64,000 nucleotides of DNA from Rhodococcus sp. 06-235-1A (GCF_002258785.1 NZ_NOYI01000003.1:372001-436000); one strand, 5' to 3'; positions 45,984-56,338 are shown, numbered from the stretch's first letter. Translations and numbers: made by a program. The notes: generated from the sequence alone by a model not told the origin.

Positions 45984-47456
45984 TCACAACTCGTCGACAG
46001 CGCTCTCGGCCGCGTCGGCCCACTCACGCCACTGCTGTGCCTGGGCCAGCGCACGCTCGGCGTCCTTCGTCTTGCCTGCTGCAGTGGCCTTCGCTGCCTG
46101 ATCCTCGAACTGGGCCACCCGCTCGCGGAACTGAGCCGCACGAGCTACCGCCTCGGGATCCGAACGACGCCACTGCGACTCGACCGCGTCGTGCACGGAC
46201 TTCTCGATCGCCCGCAGTCTGCCTTCGAGTTCCTGCATCTTTTCGCGCGGAACCTTGCCGAGGGCATCCCACTTGTCCTGCAGATCGCGCAATGCCGAGC
46301 GGGCGGCGTCGAGATCCTTGCTCGGATCGATGTGGGTTCTGGCCAACAGAGCTTCCTTGGCCTCGGCATTGGCCTCGAACTCGGCGTCCCGCTCGGAGGC
46401 CGCGGCGTTGCGGGCAGCGAAGAACACGTCCTGTGCAGCCTTGAACTTCTTCCACAGGGCGTCGTCGGCGTCGCGCGGAGCCCGCCCGGACGCCTTCCAC
46501 TCCACCAGAAGATCACGGAACGCGGCTGCCGTCGGACCCCAATCGGTGGACGAGGACAACGCCTTGGCCCGCTCGACGAGCTCCTCCTTACGGACTTTGG
46601 CAGCACCGCGCTCGCGATCGAGATCGGCGAAGTGCGCGCCGCGACGACGATTGAAGTTCTCCCTGGCCTTGGAGTACCGCTTCCACAGAGCATCGTCGAT
46701 CTTGCGGTCGACCCCGCGGATCGTCTTCCATTCGTCCAGAATTTCGCGCAGCCGATCTCCGGCCTGCTTCCACTGCGTCGATTCGCTGCCGATCTGCTCG
46801 GCCTCGACCGCGAGAGCCTCCTTGCGGGCAGTGTGTTCGGCGCGTTCGAGCTCCTTCTCGTGTTTGGCCACGGCCGCCGCCGCGTCGGAATGTTCGACGA
46901 CCGCGTCGAGTCGTCGGGCGAGCAGGTCGAGGTCGCCGATCACTGCTGCAGTGGGCAGGGTCTCCAGAAGAGCGGATGCGGCGGCCTTGGTCTTCTTGGC
47001 ATCGCCGGTGCCCGAGGTCAGGCGAGCTTCCAGCAGACCTACCTCGGTGGCGAGGTCGTCGTAGCGTCGACCGAAATGAGCGAGCCCCTCGGCCGCGTCG
47101 CCTGCTTGCCAGGATCCGATCTGCCGCTCGCCGTCGGCGGTCTTCACCCACGCAGTGCCGTCGTCGTCGACTCGACCGAACTTGCTGGGATCGCTTGCCG
47201 GGGCAACGGTCGGAATTGCAGTGGGGACATGCGACGCCGTCGGATGTGGCTTGGCACCGGTCGAGCCACCCGGACGAGGAGAAGCGAGTCCTGGGCCACC
47301 CGGCTTGGGGCCACCGCCTGGTTTGGGGCCACCGCCCGGCTTGGGTCCGCCGCCCGGCTTGGCAGTAGCCGGCGTGGCCGTGCCTGCTGTCTCGGTGGGC
47401 GCTTCGGACGAAGCCGCCTCGGTGGTGGTGGGGGTACCGGCGTTCGGGTCGGTCAT
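45984..47456 (-). CDS. DUF349 domain-containing protein
   Basis: A 490-residue, highly charged, helical protein made of repeated DUF349 units (about 70 residues each) from about residue 130 to 450, with typical W-K-x-A/W-R repeats such as [19 protein letters not shown] and [19 protein letters not shown]. The N-terminal 60 residues are Ala/Thr/Pro-rich and contain three copies of GGGPKP, encoded by an 18-bp tandem repeat. GAGG precedes the ATG. It matches Rv2731 by position. Function is unknown; coiled-coil scaffolding is likely. Confidence 0.88.
   Translation of the reverse strand: MTDPNAGTPTTTEAASSEAPTETAGTATPATAKPGGGPKPGGGPKPGGGPKPGGPGLASPRPGGSTGAKPHPTASHVPTAIPTVAPASDPSKFGRVDDDGTAWVKTADGERQIGSWQAGDAAEGLAHFGRRYDDLATEVGLLEARLTSGTGDAKKTKAAASALLETLPTAAVIGDLDLLARRLDAVVEHSDAAAAVAKHEKELERAEHTARKEALAVEAEQIGSESTQWKQAGDRLREILDEWKTIRGVDRKIDDALWKRYSKARENFNRRRGAHFADLDRERGAAKVRKEELVERAKALSSSTDWGPTAAAFRDLLVEWKASGRAPRDADDALWKKFKAAQDVFFAARNAAASERDAEFEANAEAKEALLARTHIDPSKDLDAARSALRDLQDKWDALGKVPREKMQELEGRLRAIEKSVHDAVESQWRRSDPEAVARAAQFRERVAQFEDQAAKATAAGKTKDAERALAQAQQWREWADAAESAVDEL
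47301..47354. repeat. 18-bp tandem repeat coding for GGGPKP units
   Basis: Three consecutive 18-bp units inside the DUF349 gene encode GGGPKP (residues 35-52), with a partial unit on each side. Units differ at third positions only. Repeats of this kind expand and contract easily, so copy number may vary between strains. Confidence 0.7.
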
Positions 47457-47608
47457 TGTTCCTCGTCTCTGCCGCGCGTCACGGCTGCCTTCACTCGCGA
47501 TCTGGACACCATTGAACTAGGTGACGACCGATCGGACCATTGAAACAGCTCAGACGGCTCGAGGTGGACTCGTCCGGCCAAGTCGCGACACCGACTAGCG
47601 TGGTGTTC

Positions 47609-48331
47609 GTGTTTCGTGCCGCGGCCCTGGTGCCCTCTCCACCGTTGCTCGTCCCCGAACTGATGGGCTCCGGTGCTGCCGAGACGGCCGATCTTCGTGC
47701 CGCTGCGGTCGACGCGGTGACTCAGCTGGCGTCGCAGGTCGACCGGTGGATGGCCATCGGTGTCGATCGCACCGAGGAGACGTACGACGCGAGCACAGTC
47801 GGTACGTTGCGCGGCTTCGGCGTCGACGTGCTGGTGAGCCTGTCCGCTGGAACGGTGCCGGCTGCGCCGGACCCCGAACTGCCGCTGGCCGTTCTGATCG
47901 CAGGGTGGCTGCGTGGGGTTGCCGCTCCCGACGCCGCGGTCGAGGTACGGACGATTTCCGCCGACGCGAGTCCCCAGTGGTGCGCGCGGGTCGGAACGGA
48001 GCTGCGGCGCGAGTTCGACGCGTCGGCCGAGATCTGGGGTGTTCTGGTGCTGGCGGACGGTGCGAACACACTGACTGCGAAGGCACCCGGGTCGTTCGAC
48101 GAGCGGGCCGAGCAGGTCCAGCAGCGCATCGACGATGCCCTCGGGACGGCCGATGTCGGTGCACTGGCGAATCTCGATGCGGATCTGTGTGCTGCGGTCG
48201 GCGTCGGTGGGCGAGCGGCCTGGCAGGTTCTGGCAGCCCTGACCGGATCCGGCACGACCGACGCGACCGAGCTCTACCGCTCGGCCCCCTTCGGCGTCGG
48301 GTACTACGTCGGTACGTGGTCTCGTGACTGA
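47609..48331 (+). CDS. Class III extradiol dioxygenase-like (LigB fold) protein, miaA-linked
   Basis: A 240-residue protein whose start ([11 protein letters not shown]) and overall plan resemble the LigB-type extradiol dioxygenase subunit B fold. The actinobacterial version has no obvious full metal triad, so activity is doubtful. It matches the Rv2728c position next to miaA. I chose the GTG at 47609 since TAGCGT lies 7 nt upstream; the frame extends to 47540 without conserved sequence. Its stop overlaps the miaA start by 8 bp. Confidence 0.8.
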   Translation: MFRAAALVPSPPLLVPELMGSGAAETADLRAAAVDAVTQLASQVDRWMAIGVDRTEETYDASTVGTLRGFGVDVLVSLSAGTVPAAPDPELPLAVLIAGWLRGVAAPDAAVEVRTISADASPQWCARVGTELRREFDASAEIWGVLVLADGANTLTAKAPGSFDERAEQVQQRIDDALGTADVGALANLDADLCAAVGVGGRAAWQVLAALTGSGTTDATELYRSAPFGVGYYVGTWSRD

Positions 48332-49259
48332 CGAAACCGAGACGTTCGACCCGGCCGCGACCCCCGTCGCGGTGATCGGGCCCACGGCCACGGGCAAGTC
48401 CGATCTGGCCCTCGATCTGGCCGAGTATTTCGGCGGCGAGATCGTCAACATCGACGCGATGCAGCAGTACCGGGGCATGGACATCGGTACCGCGAAACTT
48501 CCGTTTGCAGAGCGTCGCGGCATACGGCACCACCAATTGGATGTGCTCGAGGTCACCGATATTGCGACCGTCGCTCGCTATCAATCGGCTGCCGTCGCCG
48601 ACGTCGAGGACATTCGATCCAGAGGGCTGCGACCGATCATCGTCGGCGGATCCATGATGTACGTGCAGTCGTTGCTCGACGAGTGGGCGTTCCCGGCGAC
48701 CGATGCCGGCGTCCGTGCCAAATGGGAAGCAGTCCTCGAGCGAGACGGGGTCGACGAGATTCACCGCGCGTTGGCGGCCGCCGACCCCGCGGCAGCAGCG
48801 TCGATCCTGCCCACGGACGGCCGACGCATGGTCCGCGCGCTCGAGGTGGTGGAGCTCACCGGGCAGCCGTTCGCGGCATCGGCCCCGACGATCGGTGCAC
48901 CACGCTGGGGCGCGATCGTCTTGGGAGTCGACCGCGACACCGTCGAACTGGACGAGCGGATAGACAGGCGCACGCGGCTGATGTTCGACTCCGGACTGCT
49001 CGACGAGGTGGAAGGGCTGCTCACCCTCGGGCTACGTGAGGGAGTCACGGCGTCACGAGCGATCGGATACGCCCAGGCGCTCGACGTGCTGGCGGGGGAG
49101 TACGGCATCGAGCACGCCCGCGAGCGCACGTTCATCGGCACCAGGCGCTATGTGCGTCGCCAGCGCTCCTGGTTTCGCCGAGACGACCGGGTGCACTGGC
49201 TCGACGGTGCGTCGTCCACGTTGACCTCGGACGCTCTGTCCGCGATCGACCCGTCCTAG
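48324..49259 (+). CDS. miaA: tRNA dimethylallyltransferase
   Basis: MiaA transfers dimethylallyl to A37 of tRNAs reading U-starting codons, the substrate later modified by MiaB. The 311-residue product has the P-loop [12 protein letters not shown] (about residue 19), [17 protein letters not shown] (near 46; [13 protein letters not shown]) and the C-terminal [16 protein letters not shown], all signatures of the family. The GTG start overlaps the upstream gene by 8 bp. dapF and hflX follow in the same direction. Confidence 0.96.
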   Translation: MTDETETFDPAATPVAVIGPTATGKSDLALDLAEYFGGEIVNIDAMQQYRGMDIGTAKLPFAERRGIRHHQLDVLEVTDIATVARYQSAAVADVEDIRSRGLRPIIVGGSMMYVQSLLDEWAFPATDAGVRAKWEAVLERDGVDEIHRALAAADPAAAASILPTDGRRMVRALEVVELTGQPFAASAPTIGAPRWGAIVLGVDRDTVELDERIDRRTRLMFDSGLLDEVEGLLTLGLREGVTASRAIGYAQALDVLAGEYGIEHARERTFIGTRRYVRRQRSWFRRDDRVHWLDGASSTLTSDALSAIDPS

Positions 49260-49283
49260 CAGCACCCCCGTAGACTCACGGCC

Positions 49284-50153
49284 ATGGAATTCGCCAAAGG
49301 CCATGGAACTCAGAACGACTTCGTCGTGCTGCCGGATCCGTCAGCCGAGCTCGAACTCACCAGGTCGGCCGTCGCAGTACTGTGCGATCGACGCCAGGGT
49401 GTCGGTGCCGACGGCATTCTGCGCGTCGCCCGGGCCGGTGTGCTCCGAGATGCAGGCGTGCTCGATCGAATTCCGTCGGGAGTCGAGCCCGACGACTGGT
49501 TCATGGACTACCGCAACGGCGACGGCACCATAGCCGAGATGTGCGGCAACGGCGTTCGGGTGTTCGCGCACTACCTGCGCGTGCACGACCTCGAACATCG
49601 CGATCAGTTCGTGGTGGGGTCGCGGGCCGGTGCGCGCGCGGTGACAGTGCATTCGTTCGACGACGTCGACGCCGATGTCACCGTCGCGATGGGGGACGTC
49701 ACATTGATGGGCGCGAGCTCGGTGGCCATCGCGGGCGGGTCGTACGAGGGCATCGGTATCGACGTCGGCAATCCTCACCTGGCCTGCGTCGACGGTGCGC
49801 TGACTCGCTCGGCGCTCGCCGGTCTCGACCTCTCTGCACCGCCGACATTGGACGCCGAGTTCTTTCCACACGGTGCGAACGTCGAGATCCTGACCAGGCT
49901 CGACGATGGCGGCGTCGAGATGCGCGTGTTCGAGCGTGGCGTCGGCGAGACGCGGTCGTGTGGCACCGGCACAGTGGCCGCGGCGGCGGCAGCGCTGTCC
50001 TACGAGGGCCTCGAGACCGGCGAGGTGAGCGTCGGCGTACTCGGTGGGCGGGTTCGCGTACACATCGATCACGTCGGTGCCACGCTCCGCGGGCCCTCGG
50101 TCCTGCTCGCCCGCGGCGAGATCGACGACAGGTGGTTCAGGGCCCAGGCCTGA
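49284..50153 (+). CDS. dapF: Diaminopimelate epimerase
   Basis: DapF converts LL- to meso-diaminopimelate with a two-cysteine mechanism. Cys87 in EMCGNGVR and Cys226 in RSCGTGTVA are the acid/base pair; [17 protein letters not shown] is the conserved N-terminus. 289 residues is normal. TAGACT at 49271-49276 is 7 nt before the ATG, so it has its own leaderless transcript although miaA ends only 24 bp upstream. With dapA and dapB it gives three diaminopimelate genes in this window, at separate loci. Confidence 0.96.
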   Translation: MEFAKGHGTQNDFVVLPDPSAELELTRSAVAVLCDRRQGVGADGILRVARAGVLRDAGVLDRIPSGVEPDDWFMDYRNGDGTIAEMCGNGVRVFAHYLRVHDLEHRDQFVVGSRAGARAVTVHSFDDVDADVTVAMGDVTLMGASSVAIAGGSYEGIGIDVGNPHLACVDGALTRSALAGLDLSAPPTLDAEFFPHGANVEILTRLDDGGVEMRVFERGVGETRSCGTGTVAAAAAALSYEGLETGEVSVGVLGGRVRVHIDHVGATLRGPSVLLARGEIDDRWFRAQA

Positions 50154-50220
50154 CGCTCGACCGCGCTCGGATCGAAACCCGCGTGCACACGCTGGGGTTT
50201 TCGTGGATCATGGGGAGCGT

Positions 50221-51762
50221 ATGACGAACTCACATGAAACATCCCCTGCGGGCGAACCGGTCGACGAGAGTGTCGACGGTTCATCCGATACCCCATCTGC
50301 GTGGACCCGCGAGGAGTCCGACGCATGGTCGAGGCGGCTGGCCCGCTCTCCGCTCAACGACGAGGACTCCCCGTCCTCGGGTGACATGCAACTCGAAGAG
50401 CGCACCGCGCTGCGACGAGTGGCCGGACTGTCCACCGAGCTCACCGACGTCACCGAGGTCGAGTATCGACAGCTGCGCCTCGAACGAGTCGTACTGGTCG
50501 GCGTATGGACCACCGGTACGGCCGCGCAGGCGGAGTCCAGCATGACCGAACTTGCGGCGCTGGCCGAGACGGCAGGCTCGGAGGTACTCGAAGCGTTGAT
50601 GCAACGTCGCGACAAGCCCGATGCTGCGACATACATCGGCTCCGGTAAGGCAAAAGAGGTCCGCGACATCGTGCTCGCGACCGGAGCCGACACGGTGATC
50701 TGCGACGGCGAACTGACCCCGGCCCAGCTCAACGCGCTGGAGAAGGTCGTCAAGGTCAAGGTCATCGACCGCACCGCGCTGATCCTCGACATCTTCGCGC
50801 AGCATGCGACGTCGCGAGAAGGCAAGGCACAGGTCGCTTTCGCCCAGATGGAATACATGTTGCCCCGGCTCCGCGGCTGGGGTGAGTCCATGTCGCGTCA
50901 GGCCGGTGGACGCGCAGGCAGCAACGGCGGTGTGGGTCTGCGTGGACCGGGTGAAACGAAGATCGAGACCGACCGTCGACGCATCCGTGAGCGGATGGCC
51001 AAGCTGCGCCGCGAGATCAAGGGCATGAAGCAGGCCCGCGACACCAAACGGGAACAGCGCCTGAGCGGCACGGTGCCGTCCATCGCGATCGTGGGGTACA
51101 CCAACGCGGGTAAGTCGAGCCTGTTGAACGCGCTGACCGGATCGGGTGTGCTGGTTCAGAACGCACTGTTCGCCACCCTCGATCCCACGACGCGCAAGTC
51201 GACTCTCGAGGACGGCCGAGCGATCGTGCTGACCGACACCGTCGGCTTCGTCCGACATCTTCCGACTCAGTTGGTCGAGGCGTTTCGTTCCACGCTCGAG
51301 GAAGTCACCGACGCAGACCTGTTGCTGCACGTGGTCGACGGATCCGATCCGCTGCCGCTCGATCAGATCAAGGCCGTCCGTGAAGTGATCACCGACGTGG
51401 TTCGCGAACAGGATGCGAAGATGCCGCCGGAATTGTTGGTGGTCAACAAGATCGACGCTGCCGACCCGGTTCAGCTGACCCAGCTGCGGGGACTCCTCGA
51501 CGGCGCACGGTTCGTCTCGGCCAAGACCGGCGAGGGCATCGACGCCTTGCGCGATCACCTCGGCGACATCCTGTCCGAGCCCGACGTGCTGGTCGACGTC
51601 CTCGTTCCGTACACCCGCGGTGATCTGGTCGCGCGGATTCACACCGACGGTCGAATCGTGCAGTCCACGCACGAGGAGGACGGCACTCGCGTGGAAGCTC
51701 GGGTGCCGCAGTCTCTCGCTGCCGCGCTCGTCGAATTCACGGCTGTCGTCCCCAGCGCCTGA
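50221..51762 (+). CDS. hflX: GTPase HflX
   Basis: HflX is a ribosome-associated GTPase that rescues or splits stalled and stressed ribosomes. The 513-residue protein has an N-terminal HflX domain (about 90-250, with DAATYIGSGKAKEV and GLRGPGETKIETDRR). The G domain has G1 GYTNAGKSS (near 295), G3 DTVGFVRHLP and G4 NKID. The first 85 residues are acidic and disordered. GGGGAG lies just before the ATG at 50221; the frame is open to 50044 inside dapF and I rejected that part. Confidence 0.95.
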   Translation: MTNSHETSPAGEPVDESVDGSSDTPSAWTREESDAWSRRLARSPLNDEDSPSSGDMQLEERTALRRVAGLSTELTDVTEVEYRQLRLERVVLVGVWTTGTAAQAESSMTELAALAETAGSEVLEALMQRRDKPDAATYIGSGKAKEVRDIVLATGADTVICDGELTPAQLNALEKVVKVKVIDRTALILDIFAQHATSREGKAQVAFAQMEYMLPRLRGWGESMSRQAGGRAGSNGGVGLRGPGETKIETDRRRIRERMAKLRREIKGMKQARDTKREQRLSGTVPSIAIVGYTNAGKSSLLNALTGSGVLVQNALFATLDPTTRKSTLEDGRAIVLTDTVGFVRHLPTQLVEAFRSTLEEVTDADLLLHVVDGSDPLPLDQIKAVREVITDVVREQDAKMPPELLVVNKIDAADPVQLTQLRGLLDGARFVSAKTGEGIDALRDHLGDILSEPDVLVDVLVPYTRGDLVARIHTDGRIVQSTHEEDGTRVEARVPQSLAAALVEFTAVVPSA

Positions 51763-51767
51763 CGTCG

Positions 51768-52859
51768 ATGTGGTCACGGGTGGTGGCGCGTAGCGCTGCC
51801 GCATCCGTGGTCGTCACGGCCACTGCGTTCGGGGGTACGGCCTTTGCGGCTCCGATCGGGACCGAGACGTATTGTCGACCAGCCGATCCCGGTCTCGCCG
51901 AACTGTCGGGGCTGACGTCGATCGACGGTGTCCTGTACGCGATCGGAGACAGCGGTGCCGACGACCGGGTCGCGGTGCTCGACGAGAACTGCGCCGTCGA
52001 GCGATGGATCGACGTACCCGTCGACCCGTACGATGTCGAGGACCTGACCTCGTACGACGGCTCGCTGTGGTTGGCCGACATCGGCGACAACCAGATGCGC
52101 CGCGACACAGTGGCATTGACGCGAATGGACCCCACGACGGGTGCGGGTGAACTGCACCGACTGATCTACCCCGATGGCGCGCACGACGCCGAGACGATAC
52201 TCATCGAGCCCGGCGGCAGACCGGTGATCGTCACCAAGGAACTCTCGGGCGTCAGCGGGGTGTACGTCCCGGCCGGCGACGAATCCGTCACCGAACTGAG
52301 TAGTCCGGGCCCGACGCCGCTCCGCAAGGTCGGCGAGTTGGCGTTCGCCGCAACCGACACGGTCGGCGGGCCGCCGTTCGTGGTCGGATCGATTCTGGCG
52401 ACGGGGGGAGCAGTGAGCGCCGATGGCACCGTCGCCGCGGTGCGCACCTACACCGATGCGTACCTGTTTCATCCGTCCGACGGTGACATCGCGTCGGTGT
52501 TGGTCGATCCTGACGCGCCGCGTGCGGTGGTGGCGTTGCCCGATCAACCACAGGGTGAGGCCCTGGCATTCCTGGACGACGGAAGCCTGCTCCTCGCGTC
52601 GGAGGCAGGCTTCGGTCCCGAGGACGGAACTCTCCCGCCCTTTGCACGAGTTCCGAACGCACTGTCTGTCGAGACGTCAGTACCCGAAACCGGTGTGGCC
52701 GAGTCGGTCTCGCCGACCCCGATCGCAGAACAGTCCTCGCAGACGCCGACAGCGACGGACTCGGAATGGGAATTCCGAGCGGCCGTCGCTGCCGGTGTGG
52801 TGCTGATCGCCGGAGCGGTGGGATTCACCGTCCGGCGATCGATGCGTTCTCGCTGGTAG
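51768..52859 (+). CDS. Secreted, membrane-anchored beta-propeller-like protein
   Basis: A 363-residue protein with an N-terminal signal peptide (ASVVVTATAFGGTAFA, cleavage near 28), an extracellular part of about 270 residues, and a C-terminal anchor (AAVAAGVVLIAGAVGFTV) followed by basic RRSMRSRW. Repeating segments such as LYAIGDSGADDRVAVLDENC and LWLADIGDNQMRRD suggest a beta-propeller. The stretch before the anchor is a Thr/Pro/Ser-rich linker. It starts 5 bp after hflX. No catalytic motif is seen. Confidence 0.78.
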   Translation: MWSRVVARSAAASVVVTATAFGGTAFAAPIGTETYCRPADPGLAELSGLTSIDGVLYAIGDSGADDRVAVLDENCAVERWIDVPVDPYDVEDLTSYDGSLWLADIGDNQMRRDTVALTRMDPTTGAGELHRLIYPDGAHDAETILIEPGGRPVIVTKELSGVSGVYVPAGDESVTELSSPGPTPLRKVGELAFAATDTVGGPPFVVGSILATGGAVSADGTVAAVRTYTDAYLFHPSDGDIASVLVDPDAPRAVVALPDQPQGEALAFLDDGSLLLASEAGFGPEDGTLPPFARVPNALSVETSVPETGVAESVSPTPIAEQSSQTPTATDSEWEFRAAVAAGVVLIAGAVGFTVRRSMRSRW

Positions 52860-52868
52860 CTGGACCTC

Positions 52869-52970
52869 AGGTGTCGCAGGAGTGGAGCCTGCGGAACGAC
52901 CTAGGTGTCGCAGGAGTGGAGCCTGCGGAACGACCTAGGTGTCGCAGGAGTGGAGCCTGCGGAACGACCT
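52869..52970. repeat. Three tandem 34-bp hairpin units
   Basis: Units at 52869-52902, 52903-52936 and 52937-52970 are identical: they begin AGGTGTCGCAGGAGTGGAG and end CCTGCGGAACGACCT. Within each, CGCAGG pairs with CCTGCG around AGTGGAG, and AGGT pairs with ACCT at the ends. The array fills the gap between two convergent genes, and the last unit contains part of the ptsH stop codon. It may act as a strong two-way terminator or be an expanded dispersed repeat. Confidence 0.88.
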
Positions 52971-53226
52971 ATGCATCGAGGTCTGCTTCGACGAGTGCGA
53001 CCACCTTGTCGAGTGCTGCCTGGTCGTCGCTGGTGACGGTGACTTCGGTGCCCTTGGTGGCACCGAGCGTCATGATCATCAGGGCCGAACCTGCATCCAC
53101 CGGCTCCGAGTCGGCCACTGCAAGGGTGACGTCCACGCCGGCTTCTGCGACGGCGTCGGCGATCAGTGCTGCGGGACGAGCGTGCAGACCGATCGAGGAT
53201 CCGACGGCGACTGTGGTGCTGGGCAT
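52969..53226 (-). CDS. ptsH: Phosphocarrier protein HPr
   Basis: HPr carries phosphate from enzyme I to sugar-specific EIIA proteins. The 85-residue product has the phosphorylated His15 in IGLHARPA. Around residue 47 the usual regulatory Ser is in the segment DAGSALMIMTLGA (SALMIM), as in other actinobacterial HPrs. GGAGCACCAC precedes the ATG. It is the last gene of the fruR-fruK-fruA-ptsH operon, 43 bp after fruA. Confidence 0.96.
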   Translation of the reverse strand: MPSTTVAVGSSIGLHARPAALIADAVAEAGVDVTLAVADSEPVDAGSALMIMTLGATKGTEVTVTSDDQAALDKVVALVEADLDA

Positions 53227-53269
53227 GTGGTGCTCCTTCGTAGTGGGGTTCTTGCGATCGTAGCGAGTG

Positions 53270-55318
53270 TCAGACGGTGGCGAGTGCCGGATCGAGTTCG
53301 GCTTCGGTCGGGGCGTTCTTGCCCTTGACGAACTGCTTGGCCGAGACGACCAGGAACGCCGAGACGATGGTTCCGACGGCCAGAGACACGATGAACCACA
53401 GGATGTTTCCGATGGCGAAGAACACGAAGATTCCGCCGTGCGGCGCGCTGAGGGTGACGTTGAAGGCCATGATCATGGCACCGGTGACTGCTCCGCCGGC
53501 CATCATCGAGGGGATGACGCGGAACGGGTCGGCCGCAGCGAACGGAATTGCGCCCTCGGAGATGAATGCGGCTCCGAGGAACCAGGCAGCCTTGCCGTTC
53601 TCACGCTCGGCCTCGGTGAACAGACGCGAGCGCACGGTCGAGGCCAGTGCCATGGCGAGCGGCGGCACCATTCCTGCGGCCATGACAGCAGCCATGATGC
53701 GCAGTGATGCGGTGTCGGTGACCGACAGGCCTGCCGTCGCGAATGCGTATGCAGCCTTGTTGACCGGTCCGCCGAGGTCGAAGCACATCATCAGGCCGAG
53801 AATGATGCCGAGGATGATGACCGAGGAACCGCTGAGTCCGTTCAGCCAATCGGTCAGTCCGCTGGTGATCGCGGCCAGTGGCTTGCCGAGCAGCAGGAAC
53901 ATGATCGCGCCGACGATGAGGGTAGCGAACAGCGGAATGATGACGACCGGCATGAGGCCGCGCAGCACCGCGGGGATCTTCCACTTGCTGATCCACAGTG
54001 CGACGAAGCCGGCGATCAGACCACCGACGAGACCGCCGATGAAGCCTGCGCCCACCAGCACGGCGACGGCACCTGCGGTGAAGCCTGGAGCCAGACCTGG
54101 TCTGTCGGCAATCGCGTAGGAGATGTAGCCGGCCAGCGCGGGGACCAGGAAGCTGAACGAGAGTGCGCCGATCTGGAAGAGCACGGCACCGAGATACGTC
54201 GTCAATCCGCCGTCGGGAAGTGCGGTGATCGAGTTGTTGACGACGATGTCTTCGGCCACGCCGGAGATCTCGTATCCGCCGAGTAGGAAGCCGAGAGCGA
54301 TCAGCAGACCGCCGGCGGCGACGAACGGGATCATGTAGCTGACGCCGGTCAGCAGGATCTGCCGAATGCGGGTGCCCCAGCCGAGTTCTCCGGCCGACTC
54401 GTTCGAACCGGCCGCGACCGCGGTGCCGCCGACGCGAGCCGCGTCCGGGTTCAGTGCTGCGCGAAGGGCTTCGGTGAGCATGACGTCGGGCTCGTTGATG
54501 GCGCGCTTGACGCCCGAGGAGATCACGGGCTTGCCTGCGAAACGCTCCCGACCCTTGACGCCCACGTCGGTGGCGAAGATGACTGCTTCGGCACCAGCGA
54601 TGATCGAAGGATCCAGCGGCGTGCTGCCGCTCGAGCCTTGGGTCTCGACGTGAACGGTAACGCCGGCGCGTTCACCTGCTGCGACGAGTGAGTCGGCAGC
54701 CATGTAGGTGTGCGCGATTCCGGTGGGGCACGCGGTGACTGCCACGATGTGCTTCGGGGCAGTGGACTCGGCCGGGGTTTCGACCGCGCTGTGCTTCGCG
54801 GTGGACACCGGAGCTGCTGCTACCGGAGCCGCTGCGGCGGGCTTGGCCGCGGGGTTGATGACACCGTCGACGAGCGTGACGATCTCGGCTGCCGAGGATG
54901 CGTTGCGTAGGGAGGTGACGAACTCCGGCTTCACCAGTGCGCGCGCCAGGCTCGAGAGCAACTTCATGTGTGCCGAACCGGCACCGGCGGGTGCCGCGAT
55001 GAGGAACACGAGGTCTGCGGGGCCGTCGGGTGCACCGAAATCGACCTTCGGGTTCAGGCGTGCGAATCCGAGCGAGGCCGAGGTGACCGCTTCGGAGCGG
55101 CAGTGGGGGATGGCGATGCCGCCGGGCAGGCCGGTTGCCGACTGTGCTTCGCGAGCAAGTGCCGCGTCGCGCAGAGCATCGGTCTCGGTTGCGCGACCCG
55201 CGGACGCCAGAACACCTGCGAGGCGTTCGATGACGGCAGCTTTGGATTCGCCGAGATCGGCGTCGAGGAGGATCAGATCCTCGGCGATGATCGGCTGATC
55301 TTCGGTGGGGGTGGACAT
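53270..55318 (-). CDS. fruA: PTS fructose transporter subunit IIABC
   Basis: A 682-residue fused fructose permease that imports fructose as fructose 1-phosphate. Order is EIIA (about 1-150, phosphorylated His in AIPHCRSEAV), a Pro/Ala linker, EIIB (about 190-290, active Cys in AVTACPTGIAHTYMAA) and EIIC (about 330-660, eight or more membrane helices with GDGLTTYLG-like loops). It lies 9 bp after fruK and 43 bp before ptsH. Control is probably by the DeoR-type regulator at the head of the operon. Confidence 0.96.
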   Translation of the reverse strand: MSTPTEDQPIIAEDLILLDADLGESKAAVIERLAGVLASAGRATETDALRDAALAREAQSATGLPGGIAIPHCRSEAVTSASLGFARLNPKVDFGAPDGPADLVFLIAAPAGAGSAHMKLLSSLARALVKPEFVTSLRNASSAAEIVTLVDGVINPAAKPAAAAPVAAAPVSTAKHSAVETPAESTAPKHIVAVTACPTGIAHTYMAADSLVAAGERAGVTVHVETQGSSGSTPLDPSIIAGAEAVIFATDVGVKGRERFAGKPVISSGVKRAINEPDVMLTEALRAALNPDAARVGGTAVAAGSNESAGELGWGTRIRQILLTGVSYMIPFVAAGGLLIALGFLLGGYEISGVAEDIVVNNSITALPDGGLTTYLGAVLFQIGALSFSFLVPALAGYISYAIADRPGLAPGFTAGAVAVLVGAGFIGGLVGGLIAGFVALWISKWKIPAVLRGLMPVVIIPLFATLIVGAIMFLLLGKPLAAITSGLTDWLNGLSGSSVIILGIILGLMMCFDLGGPVNKAAYAFATAGLSVTDTASLRIMAAVMAAGMVPPLAMALASTVRSRLFTEAERENGKAAWFLGAAFISEGAIPFAAADPFRVIPSMMAGGAVTGAMIMAFNVTLSAPHGGIFVFFAIGNILWFIVSLAVGTIVSAFLVVSAKQFVKGKNAPTEAELDPALATV

Positions 55319-55327
55319 TGCAGACTC

Positions 55328-56338
55328 CTAGAGACGGTTCGACGAAGGGGAGAGCGTGGACGGGCTGACGGGCGTGGAGATGTCGAGCGCACGGACCGTC
55401 ACCGAATTCGGGTGGGTCTGCTCGGGCAGGGGAAGCGTGGTGCCTGGTAGTGCGGTGGCTGCCGTTCCGTAGGCGACGGCTCGGCGGAGTTTGTCTGCTT
55501 CGGAGCAGTTCTCGGCATCGGCGAGGATGTAGCCGGCGAGCGACGAATCGCCTGCGCCGACGGTGCTGACCGCGGTGATCGGGGGCGGACTGGCGTACCA
55601 GGACCCGTCCTCGGTCACCAACACGGCCCCGGCACTACCGAGGGTTGCCAGTACCGCGCCGACGCCTCGGCCGAGAAGAATGGTGCTGGCGGCGATTGCG
55701 GCAGTGGGGTCACCCTGTGCCGCAGCGCTTTCCAGCTCCTCGGAATCGTAGCCGGTCAGTTGGGCAAGTTCCTCGGAATTGGGTTTCATCAGGTCCGGAG
55801 CCGATGCCGGGAACGCTGCCGCGAGAGCAAGCAGCGGCTCGTCGGACGTGTCGACCGCGACCTTCGCAGAGGTGGCCCGCAGTGCGGTGACGAGTTCGGC
55901 GTACCAGTCGACGGGGAGGCCCGGCGGAAGAGAGCCCGACAGGACCACCCATTCGGCATCGACTGCGAGAGTGAGGATTCGCTCGCGCAGCTCTGCGCGG
56001 GTCTGCTCCGACACCGTCGCGCCCGGCTCGTTGATCTTGGTGGTGGTGCCACCGATCTCGCTGACCGTGATGTTGGTTCGGGCCGGCCCCGACGTCGGAA
56101 CTGCCGAGAAGCGCACACCTTTCGCGGCCATCGCGTCGAGCAGGGGGTCTCCGGCATTGGCCGGGAGTACCGCCATCGCTTCGACTCCCGATCCGCCGAG
56201 CACGCGAGCAACGTTGACGCCCTTGCCTCCTGGGTCGGTGGACGACGTCGATGCGCGGTGTACGCCGCCGCGGACGAGTGGCGCGTCGAGGGTGACCGTG
56301 CGGTCCATGCTCGGGTTGGCCGTGAGTGTGACCATCAT
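55328..56338 (-). CDS. fruK: 1-Phosphofructokinase
   Basis: FruK phosphorylates fructose 1-phosphate to fructose 1,6-bisphosphate. The 336-residue PfkB-family kinase has the N-terminal TLTANPSMDRTV, the GGKGVNVARVLGGSG signature (about 38-52) and the catalytic VSTVGAGDSSLAGY (about 268-281; Asp in GAGD). Its ATGATGG start overlaps the fruR stop by 4 bp, with GAGGTGG upstream inside fruR. A frame open to 56611 is antisense-like and rejected. fruA follows 9 bp later. Confidence 0.95.
   Translation of the reverse strand: MMVTLTANPSMDRTVTLDAPLVRGGVHRASTSSTDPGGKGVNVARVLGGSGVEAMAVLPANAGDPLLDAMAAKGVRFSAVPTSGPARTNITVSEIGGTTTKINEPGATVSEQTRAELRERILTLAVDAEWVVLSGSLPPGLPVDWYAELVTALRATSAKVAVDTSDEPLLALAAAFPASAPDLMKPNSEELAQLTGYDSEELESAAAQGDPTAAIAASTILLGRGVGAVLATLGSAGAVLVTEDGSWYASPPPITAVSTVGAGDSSLAGYILADAENCSEADKLRRAVAYGTAATALPGTTLPLPEQTHPNSVTVRALDISTPVSPSTLSPSSNRL

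Noticed and set aside
47609..48331. Functional extradiol ring-cleavage dioxygenase
   Set aside because: The fold resemblance is seen, but a full set of metal ligands is not, and the context is tRNA modification, not aromatic catabolism.
52869..52970. CRISPR-like array
   Set aside because: The repeats are directly adjacent with no spacers, and no cas genes are present.
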